Part shown: one piece after another, positions 35,501-45,700 of the stretch | Layout: every line of letters begins with the position of its first letter | Position numbering within the stretch: the stretch's first letter is position 1 | From: MED-G105 sp038522945 | GTDB lineage: Bacteria; Pseudomonadota; Alphaproteobacteria; Caulobacterales; Parvularculaceae | Direction: 5' to 3' | DNA length: 64,000 bases | Assembly (NCBI GenBank): GCA_038522945.1 | Contig: JBCBJV010000001.1 | Coordinates: 505,694 to 569,693, forward strand | Notes under the pieces: model-generated | What the model saw: the letters and a program-made list of their open reading frames with translations, nothing else | Database searches by the model: none | Told to the model about the DNA's origin: nothing | Translations under genes and position numbers: made by a program

Positions 35501-36426
35501 GGAGCTCCTCCCAGTCCAATCGACCTGACCGCAAATGCGCTTATCAGCATTCCGATGACGTAGAGCGTTGTACCCGTGGAGTTATACCAAGGCGCTTTGG
35601 TGATGGGTGCTTCAAGCAGTGTGCGCATGAGCCAGAGTTGTGCAGCGATCAACACAACAATGAACGCCGCATGATAAGGTGCTCCCAAGTAAGCGAGATA
35701 GCCGACAACAACGAACTGAGGCACCGCCATCACAACACAAGCGAGCTGAGCGGCCCGGTCGGTTCCCAACTGAATTGGCAGAGTTCGCACGCCCAAACGG
35801 CTATCGCCTTCCAAGGCTTTGAAATCGTTGAGGGTCATGATGCCGTGAGCGCCGACTGAGTACAGCGCTGCCAAAACGATTATGGGCGTACCCGGAAGGT
35901 CCTGAAGGAGGACAGCAGCACCCGTGAACCAAGCAATTCCCTCATAGGAAACCGCTACAGCAGCATTTCCATACCACCCATTGAGCTTCAATCTCACAGG
36001 TGGCGCACTGTAAGCCCACGCCAATAGGACGGCCACGCCCGTTGCAACGAACGCCCAGAGCCCGAGAGCAGCTCCTAGCGCAAGCGACATTACGGTCCAA
36101 AAGACGGCAATGATGAGACCCCACAACCCTGGCACTCGGCCCGACGGGATCGGACGATTGGGTTCATTGATGGCGTCAACATGCCGATCGAACCAATCAT
36201 TGACAGCTTGGCTCGCGGCACAAACCATAGGCCCGGCCAAAATAATCCCTGCGAGGATCAACTCCCAGTTTCCTCGCCAGGAAACGCCGGAGGAAACCGC
36301 GCCGCACGCAAACGCCCACATCGGGGCAAACCATGTGATAGGTTTCAAAAGCTCTAGCGACGAGCTCAGGTCAGGGACCCGGCGGGCTGGTCTGTTAGGA
36401 GAGTATGCCGACGGCGCAGATATCAC
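35497..36426 (-). CDS. bchG: Bacteriochlorophyll synthase (bacteriochlorophyllide prenyltransferase)
   Basis: UbiA-family membrane prenyltransferase (309 residues) that esterifies bacteriochlorophyllide with geranylgeranyl diphosphate. The core begins LELLKPITWFAPMWAFACGAVSSG. The first Asp motif NDWFDRHVDAINEPNRPIPSG and the second, NDFKALEGDSRLGVRTLP, are intact. The frame is open to a TTG at 36462, but that codon lies within the PpsR box, so the GTG at 36426 is preferred. It heads the unit bchG, PucC-like, bchP, tspO, small ORF. Confidence 0.94.
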   Translation of the reverse strand: MISAPSAYSPNRPARRVPDLSSSLELLKPITWFAPMWAFACGAVSSGVSWRGNWELILAGIILAGPMVCAASQAVNDWFDRHVDAINEPNRPIPSGRVPGLWGLIIAVFWTVMSLALGAALGLWAFVATGVAVLLAWAYSAPPVRLKLNGWYGNAAVAVSYEGIAWFTGAAVLLQDLPGTPIIVLAALYSVGAHGIMTLNDFKALEGDSRLGVRTLPIQLGTDRAAQLACVVMAVPQFVVVGYLAYLGAPYHAAFIVVLIAAQLWLMRTLLEAPITKAPWYNSTGTTLYVIGMLISAFAVRSIGLGGAP

Positions 36427-36456
36427 GCCTGTTATGATGAAGTGGACAGCAGAAAG

Positions 36457-36474
36457 CGTCAATCAAAATTGACA
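36457..36474 (-). promoter_or_regulatory. PpsR box upstream of bchG
   Basis: Read on the minus strand, TGTCAATTTTGATTGACG is a palindromic TGT-N12-AC(G) match to the PpsR/CrtJ operator. It lies between the ppsR stop and the bchG GTG start, 31 bp upstream of the latter, which fits repression of the bchG-bchP-tspO operon. Binding itself is inferred. Confidence 0.75.
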
Positions 36475-36496
36475 CTCAGCTCTAATTTTTATGGCG

Positions 36497-37918
36497 CTAA
36501 TCGTCAAACCCAAACCGTTTGAGCTTTGAATAAAGGCCTTGTCGGCTAAGTCCTAACATTTCAGCAGCCGACGCACGATTGTCGCCAGTAATTTCTAGAG
36601 CTGCTTCAATGCAAAGCCGTTCAATGAGATCCGCTGATTCCCGGACGATCTCCTTAAGCGGCAGTCGCCCGACCAAATCCGTAAGCTGGTCCGCGGAGGT
36701 TGGCAGCTCTTCGTTGAGGCGCGGCCCTGCCCGCAGCCGGCGCGCAACGCTGCGGATAGAAAGGCCGATCAGCTCACTTTCTTGAAAAGGAACGGCGACG
36801 GCAGAAACCTCAACGGCCTCCTCAACGCCAAACCGATCCCTCAGAACTGTTGAAAAGTTCCGCGCATGCCGATGGGTTGTCACATTTGAAATCAGGAGAT
36901 TGATGTCCGTTTCGGACCGCCCAAGAAAATCACCCAATTGGTATTTTTCTACCTGAGCTTCGTTCAGGAGCTGGACCATGTCGAGAAACGATTTGTTGAC
37001 CCCCATAAGCCGTAAGTCACTGGACACAAGGACAATCGCGTCGGGCATTTCGTCCAACACAGAAAGAAAGGCTGTCTGCAAGTGCTTATCGGTGCTTGAG
37101 TCTTCCTCACCCAACAGTCCCAGGCGGACAATCATCAAGGTGCTGGAGTTATCACGAAAGGCTGAGACGGTGACATTGGCCTTAGTGGATTTGTCCGCCA
37201 ACAACCCTTTTAAAGAAATTGGCGTCGTCGCTACGATCGCTTTGGCAAAATGCTGAGTGATGGCATTCCACTGCTCTTTTGCAAAAAGCTTTTGGAGGCC
37301 ATTGGAGGAGCTAGACGATGTTTGTTTTGCCAAAAGCCCTTTCGCCGGGGCATTCATTTCAACGATCGACAGGTCTGCTGCGTCAACAACGAAGATTGGC
37401 TCCTGAACCTGGTCAAAGACAAGGCGATATCGCGCCTGCGCTTCGCGAAGCTTTGAGTAGTCTCGCTCAAGTTCTTGATGCGCTTCGACAAGCCGCTGCT
37501 GTAACGTCGCTATTGTCCGCAGGTCCCTGCCAAGGGCAAGCATCCTACCCGGCACCCCGGTACCAACAGTGATGTACTTTATCGGAATATCGGCACCCGC
37601 CGCCGACGGGTGATTAACCTGTCGCCATGTCCCTTTTTCCGCAGCAGACGCATCAAGCAGCTTTTCAAGCTTCGGCCGGCTCTCGATCGTGACCGTTTCA
37701 GCCCAAGACTTTTTCACCCATTTTTCGAAGATCGGCTCGCGGGCGAGGTCGTCGGTACCCAGCGCGATATCCACGATGATGCCATTCTCGATGATAAGGG
37801 CAATATCTGCAGCGCACTCAATGACCTTCGCCATTGTGTCCACATCCAGATCGGCAAGAAACCGCCGAGGGCTCTTAAAGGGAACTCCAACTTCCCGTTT
37901 AGAGACCATTGCATCCAT
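36497..37918 (-). CDS. ppsR: Photosynthesis gene repressor PpsR/CrtJ
   Basis: A 473-residue redox/light-dependent repressor. Order: N-terminal domain (about 25-130), a coiled Q-linker near 135-165 (ATLQQRLVEAHQELERDYSKLREA), PAS domain 1 (RLVFDQVQEPIFVVD), PAS domain 2 (AFLSVLDEMPDAIVLVS), then the Fis-type helix-turn-helix at the C terminus (NRASAAEMLGLSRQGLYSKL). Only two cysteines are present: C35 and C436, the latter just before the HTH where the redox-reactive Cys of CrtJ/PpsR is expected; there is no Cys near residue 250. The start ATG follows AAGGG. It is next to ppaA, the usual pairing. Confidence 0.96.
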   Translation of the reverse strand: MDAMVSKREVGVPFKSPRRFLADLDVDTMAKVIECAADIALIIENGIIVDIALGTDDLAREPIFEKWVKKSWAETVTIESRPKLEKLLDASAAEKGTWRQVNHPSAAGADIPIKYITVGTGVPGRMLALGRDLRTIATLQQRLVEAHQELERDYSKLREAQARYRLVFDQVQEPIFVVDAADLSIVEMNAPAKGLLAKQTSSSSSNGLQKLFAKEQWNAITQHFAKAIVATTPISLKGLLADKSTKANVTVSAFRDNSSTLMIVRLGLLGEEDSSTDKHLQTAFLSVLDEMPDAIVLVSSDLRLMGVNKSFLDMVQLLNEAQVEKYQLGDFLGRSETDINLLISNVTTHRHARNFSTVLRDRFGVEEAVEVSAVAVPFQESELIGLSIRSVARRLRAGPRLNEELPTSADQLTDLVGRLPLKEIVRESADLIERLCIEAALEITGDNRASAAEMLGLSRQGLYSKLKRFGFDD

Positions 37919-37950
37919 TGTTTACCCTTGATTTTACTCGATTTTCTGGA

Positions 37951-38874
37951 CTAGCAGGTCAATCGCCGCACTGCAACATACTTACATGCAAAGGCGACAG
38001 CGTCAGACGGGGACTTTGCGTAAAAGTCCGCCTCGATGGTGCTGGCAAGGCCAAGCCCGACATCAAAAGCCCGACCTCCGATAATAATGCGGAGATCAGG
38101 ATTGCAAGACGCCTGCCGATACATCTTCACTTCATCAGCAAAACCATCCACGGCAATGTCATTGGACGCAGAGAGCGCAAGCACATCGAAATGCCCGGAT
38201 TCTAGATCTTCCATTACTTGTTGCCGGCTAAGACCGGTTCGGATGACCGTGCGCCATCCATATTGCCGAAAGGCTTCTGCAACAAGTGTTAGCCCGAAGG
38301 TATGCTGATCCTGCGCAAGTGTCGTCAGATAGACAGTCCTGGACCGGTCAACCACACGCGGACCGACAATGTCATGTTCTAAAATCGATGGGGTTTCAGG
38401 AGAAAACGCGAGCTGTTCGTGTGCAAGTCTGTGGAGCTCGCACATGCCGATCGTTACATCGACAAATTCGGCAGTATCTTCCTCCCACTCAACCCCTAAG
38501 TGACGGGCTGCCTTAGTCAAAACCCCGTCGCGTATGGCCTCGGGTGAAACACCGTTCTCGCTCAAATCCTCGATCTGTTCTTTCATAGCCACGCGATCAC
38601 CGCCACGGAGCGCGTCGTAGAATGACGCATAAGCAGAGGGATCAATTTCCGAAGCTGGTGCTTCAGGGGCAAGGCTGTCTTTGGCCTTAAGCAGAAGGAG
38701 ACGGGGTAAAACCTCGTTTGCGAAAGCTTCGCATACGGCATGTTTACCGTCTGTATCTCTGGATAAATTGGTCTCAGCGGGACTCGACCCTAGTAAGATA
38801 ACTGGCGCTGACGCAAAGTCTGCCAAAGCGCTTGGCGGAGGAATTCCATCTTCTGAACCATTCTTACGGACCAC
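37951..38874 (-). CDS. ppaA: B12-binding PpsR antirepressor PpaA/AerR
   Basis: A 307-residue cytosolic regulator that modulates PpsR. The C-terminal half is a cobalamin-binding domain with the DxHxxG motif at residues 189-194 (DQHTFG), preceded by the helical segment FVDVTIGMCELHRLAHEQL typical of AerR/PpaA. Members bind hydroxocobalamin and respond to light. The GTG start has AAAGGA 8 bp upstream. It lies 32 bp before ppsR, so the two are probably co-transcribed from the long divergent region shared with bchF. Confidence 0.93.
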   Translation of the reverse strand: MVRKNGSEDGIPPPSALADFASAPVILLGSSPAETNLSRDTDGKHAVCEAFANEVLPRLLLLKAKDSLAPEAPASEIDPSAYASFYDALRGGDRVAMKEQIEDLSENGVSPEAIRDGVLTKAARHLGVEWEEDTAEFVDVTIGMCELHRLAHEQLAFSPETPSILEHDIVGPRVVDRSRTVYLTTLAQDQHTFGLTLVAEAFRQYGWRTVIRTGLSRQQVMEDLESGHFDVLALSASNDIAVDGFADEVKMYRQASCNPDLRIIIGGRAFDVGLGLASTIEADFYAKSPSDAVAFACKYVAVRRLTC

Positions 38875-39253
38875 TGGGTGTTTCCTTTGCTATTCCAGCG
38901 TCCCCTCCAAGCTGGTAACGCTTTCTATTTATTGGACTTTCGTCGCCTTCGAACGCAAATCGCACTTGGCCTCAGGAGCGATTTAAATGCTATCCAAAAA
39001 ACGCCCCGACACTTTCAAATCGAGTAATCCTTAGAAACATGATAGTCACGTCAAATACTTGGCTGACCGCATTCTAGCTTATTCAACGATCAAAAAACCC
39101 AACACGCCTCACCTCAACCCAATTCAAGCTTGTCGTCTCGTCGTGAGCTAGGCCTTGCACCGGTCGCCGTTATTCCAACGCCCATGGTAGCACTCCGCAC
39201 CACCATAAACGAGTCATTTTCAGACAACGAACCTTCCCAACCGTGATCCAGTT
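38875..39253. other. Divergent intergenic region, ppaA to bchF
   Basis: About 380 bp with no credible ORF on either strand. It must hold the ppaA-ppsR promoter on the minus side. The region is AT-rich relative to flanking genes. Apart from the PpsR boxes at its right end, no strong repeat or hairpin was found. Confidence 0.6.
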
Positions 39254-39287
39254 TGTCAACATTTTTTGACGTCAACTTTAGTTGACA
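39254..39287 (+). promoter_or_regulatory. Two tandem PpsR boxes upstream of bchF
   Basis: TGTCAACATTTTTTGACG (39254-39271) and CGTCAACTTTAGTTGACA (39270-39287) overlap by two bases. Each matches TGT-N12-ACA with one end base changed. The second is a near-perfect palindrome. They are 63-96 bp before the bchF ATG and would control the long bchF-to-hemA unit. A TTG within the box opens the bchF frame but is not a credible start. Confidence 0.8.
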
Positions 39288-39349
39288 CTCCCGGGCGCAT
39301 TCAGATACCGTCTGATCAACACAGTTTCATTCAATCGAACTTTGTGGGT

Positions 39350-39898
39350 ATGCGGTCTTTCAATCATCCTGAAATGCGCCAGAGGCAAATCTACACCTCC
39401 GCTCAACGGAAGCGGCGCGACACATCTGTGTGGACCATCATTCAGGGCATCCTTGCCCCGGTCCAATTCCTCATATTCTTGGTGAGCCTTGGATTGATTG
39501 TGCGTTACCTGTTGACCGGCACGGGCTACGAGATTGCCACGTGGTCGATCGTTGCCAAGACAATTGCCCTCTACTCAATCATGGTCACCGGTGCCATCTG
39601 GGAAAAACACGTATTCGGAAAATACCTCTTCGCAGACTCTTTCTTTTGGGAAGATGCATTTTCCATGATCGTGATTGCTTTACACACCGCTTATCTCGCG
39701 TGTCTGATATTTTCGCTCGGTACCCCTCAGCTTCAGTTGACAATTGCCTTTGCCGCATACGGAACATATTTAATTAATGCGGGCCAGTTTCTTTGGAAAC
39801 TGCGCCTCGCCCGGCTGCAAGGGGCTCAATCGCAAAATGCAAAGTCACCTACGTCAAGCGTTGGTCCCACGCGACTTCAGAGCGAGGCCGCCCTATGA
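39350..39898 (+). CDS. bchF: 3-vinyl bacteriochlorophyllide hydratase
   Basis: Adds water to the C3 vinyl group of the (bacterio)chlorophyllide. The 182-residue membrane-associated protein has the family start (IYTSAQRKRRDTSVWTIIQG) and hydrophobic segments including LIFLVSLGLIVRYLLTGTGYE, then MVTGAIWEKHVFGKYLFADSFFWEDAFSM, which is diagnostic. The ATG at 39350 gives family length; the longer frame would start in the operator. The upstream ribosome site is weak (GTGGGT). The stop overlaps the bchN start as ATGA. Confidence 0.93.
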   Translation: MRSFNHPEMRQRQIYTSAQRKRRDTSVWTIIQGILAPVQFLIFLVSLGLIVRYLLTGTGYEIATWSIVAKTIALYSIMVTGAIWEKHVFGKYLFADSFFWEDAFSMIVIALHTAYLACLIFSLGTPQLQLTIAFAAYGTYLINAGQFLWKLRLARLQGAQSQNAKSPTSSVGPTRLQSEAAL

Positions 39899-41208
39899 CA
39901 CCCCCGCTCGATATCGCCTCCCCCTCATGCCCTGATCCTGGCGAACGGTCCGTTCAAGAAAGGCCTGTTTTGCGAGAGCGAGGACAAAGGGAGGTCTTCT
40001 GTGGGCTGACGAGTATCATCTGGCTTCATCGCAAACTTCAAGATGCATTTTTTCTGATTGTCGGATCGCGGACATGTGCGCACTTGATGCAGTCAGCGGC
40101 GGGCGTCATGATATTCGCCGAACCTCGCTTCGGCACTGCCATAATCGATGACAAAGACCTGGCGGGCCTGACCGATCCATTCGACGAGCTTCGTGAAATC
40201 ATTGATAGTATCGTCGCAAGGCGACCCGCTCTCAAAACGGTTTTCCTTGTAGGCTCATGCCCATCGGAGGTCATAAAGCTAGACCTTTCCAAAATTGCTG
40301 ACCGACTGAATAGTGACCTCGCGGGGCAACCACGGGTACTGAGCTATTCCGGCAGCGGCATTGAAACGACGTTTACGGACGGGGAAGATGCTTGCCTCAA
40401 TGCCATTGTCTCGAACATCGGTTCGATCCAGCAAACCCGAGCGACAAAGAAATCTCTCCTCGTCGTGGGAGCTCTCGCTGACATCGTTGAAGACCAGTTC
40501 GCCCGCCATTTTGGCGACCTAGGCATCGAGCACGTTTCTTTCATCCCCTCAAACGCAACTGCAGAAAAGGCCGAGTTTGGGCCAAACACATCATTCGTTC
40601 TCGCTCAACCATTCTTAAGAGAAACCGCACGTACACTGACCGACAAAGGGGGCAAGTTTATCCCCGCCCCATTTCCGTTCGGACTGGAAGGAACCCGCGC
40701 ATGGTTCAAAGCTATAGCTGACGAATTTGATATTCCCCACAAGCGGGTGAACGACGTTCTAGCTTCTGCCGAAACCCGAGCCAGTAAAGCGCTAGCAAAT
40801 GCACGGTCAGAGTTTGAAGGAACGCGCGTTTTCTTTTTCCCGGACTCCCAACTGGAGGTTCCCCTTGCCAGGTTCCTGTCTCGGGAACTCGGCGCTGAGA
40901 TCATTGAAATCGGCACACCGTACCTTCACACCGAAATCATGAAGCCCGAACTTGACCTACTTGGTACCAACATTCTCATCTCTGAGGGTCAAGATGTGGA
41001 TGCTCAATTGCGACGATGCCGCAGCGCCAAGCCTGATTTGACGGTCTGCGGAATGGGCCTTGGCAATCCTCTTGAAGCGGAAGGTTTAACAACCAAATGG
41101 TCGATAGAATTGGTTTTCTCACCAATTCACGGCTTCGACCAAGCACTCGATCTCGCCAATCTCTTTCTTAAGCCTTTGCGGCGGCAGAAGCGGCTGGCGC
41201 TTTCATGA
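39895..41208 (+). CDS. bchN: Light-independent protochlorophyllide reductase subunit N
   Basis: With BchB it forms the catalytic NB component of dark-operative protochlorophyllide reductase, a nitrogenase-like enzyme that reduces ring D. The 437-residue product has the three cluster cysteines C36 (EVFCGLTS), C61 (GSRTCAHL) and C122 (VGSCPSE). The start ATG overlaps the bchF stop. A longer frame from 39793 lies within bchF and is not used. The bchB start overlaps its stop (ATGA). Confidence 0.97.
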   Translation: MTPPLDIASPSCPDPGERSVQERPVLRERGQREVFCGLTSIIWLHRKLQDAFFLIVGSRTCAHLMQSAAGVMIFAEPRFGTAIIDDKDLAGLTDPFDELREIIDSIVARRPALKTVFLVGSCPSEVIKLDLSKIADRLNSDLAGQPRVLSYSGSGIETTFTDGEDACLNAIVSNIGSIQQTRATKKSLLVVGALADIVEDQFARHFGDLGIEHVSFIPSNATAEKAEFGPNTSFVLAQPFLRETARTLTDKGGKFIPAPFPFGLEGTRAWFKAIADEFDIPHKRVNDVLASAETRASKALANARSEFEGTRVFFFPDSQLEVPLARFLSRELGAEIIEIGTPYLHTEIMKPELDLLGTNILISEGQDVDAQLRRCRSAKPDLTVCGMGLGNPLEAEGLTTKWSIELVFSPIHGFDQALDLANLFLKPLRRQKRLALS

Positions 41209-42767
41209 AGCTTTCCATGTGGACATATGAAGGGCCGCCCCATGTAGGCGCCATGCGCGTTGCAACGGGAATGGAGAAGTTGCATTATGTCCTCCACGCG
41301 CCGCAAGGCGATACGTATGCCGATCTTCTTTTCACGATGATCGAACGGCGTGACCGGCGCCCGCCTGTCACCTACACGACATTCGAAGCCAGAGACCTTG
41401 GGTCTGACACAGCCGATATTTTCCAATCGACACTTAAGAAAACAGTTGAGCGGGAAGAACCCGAGGCCATCATTGTCGGCGCCTCGTGTACGGCGGAGCT
41501 GTTACAGGATGATCCTGGTGGCTTGAGCAAGAGTGCCAATATCGACATCCCAGTAATCCCACTTGAGCTTCCGTCTTACCAACGAAAAGAAAACTGGGGC
41601 GCCGCCGAGACGTTCTATCAAATCGTTCGACACCTGACGGCCTCCAGCCTGGGGCTAGGGACTGCACAGGCCAATGGCGATAATTCAAAGGCTCAGCCGA
41701 GCTGTAACCTCCTCGGGCCCACGGCACTTGGCTTTCGGCATCGCGATGATGTCATCGAGATAACGCGGCTTCTGTCAACACTCGGCGTAGCGGTCAATGT
41801 GGTTGCGCCAATGGGGGCAACGCCAAGCGATATCGCTCGTCTTTGCGACGCAGACTTCAATATCGTTCTGTACCCGGAAACTGGTCAGCTGGCTGCAAAG
41901 CACCTTGAAAAGACCTTTGGGCAACCATTTACTAAGACCATTCCCATCGGCATCGGCGCGACGAAAGAGTTTATCGACGAGATTGTCGAACTGGCGGGCC
42001 TTCAAGATAGCGCGGACAGGTCAGTTGATGAAGGAAACCTCTCGTGGTGGTCGCGGTCGATTGACTCAAATTATCTGACCGGCAAACGGGTCTTTGTGTT
42101 TGGTGACGCCACCCACGCAATCGCGGCCGCTCGGATTGCAACTGAAGAGCTTGGCTTCGAACTTGTAGGCCTTGGCTGCTACAATAGAGAGTTCGCCCGC
42201 GAACTGCGCACAGCTGCAGCTCAATACAACGTAACGCCACTCATCACTGATGATTATCTCGAAGTTGAAAAGGCCATCGCCGAAACCCAGCCGGAACTTG
42301 TTCTTGGCACACAGATGGAACGGCACATTGCCAAGCGTCTGAATGTCGGCTGCGCTGTTATTTCGGCCCCGACCCATGTTCAGGATTTCCCTGCGCGATA
42401 TGCCCCCCAAATGGGATTTGAAGGGGCCAATGTCATTTTTGACACCTGGGTCCACCCGCTCGTCATGGGATTAGAGGAACATCTACTAGGGATGTTTACT
42501 GACGATTTTGAGTTTAATGAGGCGAGCGGACCCTCCCATCTTGCCCACGGCAAGACGCCGCAAACCGCACAAAGCGGAGAGACTACAAGAGCATCAACGA
42601 CAAATGTCGTGAATTGGACCGACGCTGCGGAAAAGGAACTGAAGAAGATACCCTTTTTCGTCAGGGGCAAAGCTCGTCGCAATACGGAGACGTATGCACA
42701 ATTACAATCCTTGACCGAAATCTCCGTAGACACCCTTTACGATGCAAAGGCGCACTATGGCCAGTGA
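41205..42767 (+). CDS. bchB: Light-independent protochlorophyllide reductase subunit B
   Basis: Partner of BchN. The 520-residue product begins MKLSMWTYEGPPHVGAMRVA, as in the family, and has D36 (APQGDTYAD), the unusual aspartate ligand of the shared [4Fe-4S] cluster. VGASCTAELLQDDPGG supplies a further cluster cysteine. The C-terminal PFFVRGKARRNTETYA region is typical. It overlaps both neighbours, bchN by ATGA and bchH by 11 bp. Confidence 0.97.
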   Translation: MKLSMWTYEGPPHVGAMRVATGMEKLHYVLHAPQGDTYADLLFTMIERRDRRPPVTYTTFEARDLGSDTADIFQSTLKKTVEREEPEAIIVGASCTAELLQDDPGGLSKSANIDIPVIPLELPSYQRKENWGAAETFYQIVRHLTASSLGLGTAQANGDNSKAQPSCNLLGPTALGFRHRDDVIEITRLLSTLGVAVNVVAPMGATPSDIARLCDADFNIVLYPETGQLAAKHLEKTFGQPFTKTIPIGIGATKEFIDEIVELAGLQDSADRSVDEGNLSWWSRSIDSNYLTGKRVFVFGDATHAIAAARIATEELGFELVGLGCYNREFARELRTAAAQYNVTPLITDDYLEVEKAIAETQPELVLGTQMERHIAKRLNVGCAVISAPTHVQDFPARYAPQMGFEGANVIFDTWVHPLVMGLEEHLLGMFTDDFEFNEASGPSHLAHGKTPQTAQSGETTRASTTNVVNWTDAAEKELKKIPFFVRGKARRNTETYAQLQSLTEISVDTLYDAKAHYGQ

Positions 42768-45700
42768 TACATCAATCATAACCACCCATACGGAAGAGAC
42801 GCCTTCGGTCCGCGTTGCCGTCCTGACACTGGATAACCATCTTGCCGGTAGCGTTGCCCGCGCTTGCAGATCTCTTCGCAAGCAAGTGCCGGGATTAACG
42901 TACAGCTACCACGCGGCGGCAGACTGGGAAGATCGGCCAGACGCGCTCGAACAGTGCAAAAGCGATATCGCACAAGCCGAAATCGTGATCGTGACCATGC
43001 TGTTCATGGATCAGCATATCAACGCAATCTTGCCCACTCTTACGGCACGCAGGGAAACGTGTGATGCCATGGTTTGTGCCCTGTCAGCCGGCGAGGTCAT
43101 CAAGCTGACAAGGCTTGGCGACTTTTCCATGGCGAGCAGTGATAGCGGCGTACTCGCCATGCTGAAACGCCTTAGGGGATCGAAAAAGGCAGCCAGCTCC
43201 GGGGCCGGACAATTGGCCATGCTGAAACGCTTGCCCAAAATCCTTCGGTTCATCCCAGGGAAAGCGCAAGACCTTCGAACCTATTTTATCTTCATGCAGT
43301 ATTGGCTCGCAGGCGCCGAGAGCAATGTGACCAACTTAATCGCGCTGCTCATTAATAAGTATGCTGACGGGGAACGTGCTTCATTGCGTGGAACGCTTCT
43401 AATTGATCCGCCTCGGGTCTATCCGGAGATTGGCGTCTACCATCCTGATCTGCCCGAACGCCTCGGGTCAGAAAAAGAGCACCTTCCCTCAATTGAAGGG
43501 CCGTCTGGCACAGTTGGGCTCATTCTCATGCGCTCCTATCTGTTGGCAGGCGATACCCGCCACTATGACGGGGTCATCAAGGCACTTGAAGAGCGAGGGC
43601 TAAGGACCATTCCCGTATTTGCCCATGGGCTAGATGCGGAACCGGCAATCTCAAAGTTCTTTGAAGAAGACGGCATCCCGACCGTTGATGCGATCGTTTC
43701 TTTGACGGGGTTCTCGCTCATTGGTGGACCGGCTTATAATGACTCTAATCGCGCGCAAGAGCTGTTAGCTAAACTCGGCTTGCCGTACATCTCCGCTCAT
43801 CCGTTGGAGTTTCAGACCCTTCAAACATGGGCGGCATCGGCCCGCGGGCTTTCTCCGGTCGAAGCGACAATGATGGTGGCCATCCCGGAACTCGATGGGG
43901 CCACTCAACCAACGGTCTTCGGTGGCCGTCCGAGTAATGATAATGTTCCTTGCGAGGGGTGCGAGCGGAAGTGCAGTTTCGGTGGCGCTGAAAGCTATCG
44001 CCGAATGGAGCCCTGCATTGACCGCATCGAGCAACTTGCCGAACGAACCGCTAAGCTCATTCGCCTTCGGGCTGCGGATAACCAAGACAAAAAACTCGGT
44101 GTTGTCCTCTTTAACTTTCCACCTAATGCCGGCGCTGTCGGGACCGCCGCCCATCTTTCGGTTTTTGAATCGCTCTGGAATGTCCTCGTTCGATTGAAAG
44201 AAGAAGGCTACACCGTCGATTTGCCAGCAGATCTGGACGCATTAAAATCCCAGATACTTGGAGGTAACGCGGACCAATATGGTGCGGACGCAAATGTCGT
44301 CGCCAATATTCCGGTGGGTGATCATGTACGCCGGGATCGTTGGCTGTCGGCCATTGAGCAGCAATGGGGCCCCGCCCCTGGGCGTCAAAACGCACTGGGC
44401 AACGCTATTCAGATCATGGGGGCAGAGTTCGGCAATATCATGGTTGGGCTACAGCCAGGCTTTGGTTACGAAGGCGACCCGATGCGCCTTCTCTTCGATC
44501 ACGGATCGACACCAACCCATGCATTCTCAGCCTTTTACAGGTACATGCGCGAGGACTTTGGCGCGGACGCCATGCTTCACTTTGGCACGCATGGAGCCAT
44601 GGAGTTTATGCCCGGCAAGCAGACTGGCGCGGCAAGCGGCTGCTGGCCCGATCGCCTAACCGGGACAACGCCGAACTTTTACTTGTACGCGGCAAACAAC
44701 CCGTCTGAGGGAGCAATTGCCAAAAGGCGGTCCTCAGCAACGCTCATCAGTTATCTCACGCCTTCAATGTCACAGTCTGGTTTGTATAAAGACATTCAAG
44801 ACCTGAAGGGCATGATTACCCGTTGGCAAACAACGGACCCTGCCGCCACAGATGAGCGTCTGCGCATTGCCGATGCCATCCGCGACTTGGCCAATGCCTG
44901 TGAAATCGGCCGATCACCCCATCAGGACACGCCTGAATTTGTTGAGTGTCTATCCCGGGATCTCATCGAAATCGAAACAACCTTGATCCCAACAGGTTTG
45001 CACATCGTGGGGCAGACCCTGAGTGCAAACGAGCGCCTCGATATGTTGCGAGCGATGGCGGACACGGCCCCCTCGCCGCTTTCTATCGCCACTATCGAGG
45101 CGCTTGCTTTTGGCACATCGTCAGAAGATGCGCTGAAGATCGAGCGCCAGCACAATCCGCGTGCAAGCAAAGAACAAGTTGCCGCACTTGCCGACACGGC
45201 ATCGAAATTGATGCGCGAGACCGAACTGGACGCGATCGTTTCTGCCCTAAATGGCCGCTTTGTGCCGCCAGCACCGGGCGGGGACCTCGTCACGAACCCT
45301 CAGATCCTGCCCACCGGTCGAAATATTCACGGCTTTGATCCCTACAAACTTCCGAGCCGATTTGCGGTCATCGAAGGACAACACCAAGCGGATCTCTTGT
45401 TGCGCCGACATCGGGAAGACGGCAATCCGCTCCCAGAAACAGTTGCGCTCGTTCTTTGGGGTACGGACAACTTAAAATCAGAGGGAGCACAAGTCGCGCA
45501 AGCCTTGTCGCTCATCGGCACGCGGCCGAGGCGCGACTCATATGGGCGGCTTTGCGGCGCTGAACTGATTCCCCTTGATGAGATGGACCACCCTCGAATT
45601 GATGTCGTTGCGACGCTCTCTGGGATCTTCCGGGACCTACTCCCCCTACAGACAAGAATGCTCGCCGAAGCGGTCCTTCTCGCTGCCAAGGCAAATGAGC

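Noticed and set aside
39266..39349. TTG start giving a 210-residue BchF
   Set aside because: The codon lies within the PpsR operator and the added 28 residues are unlike the family.
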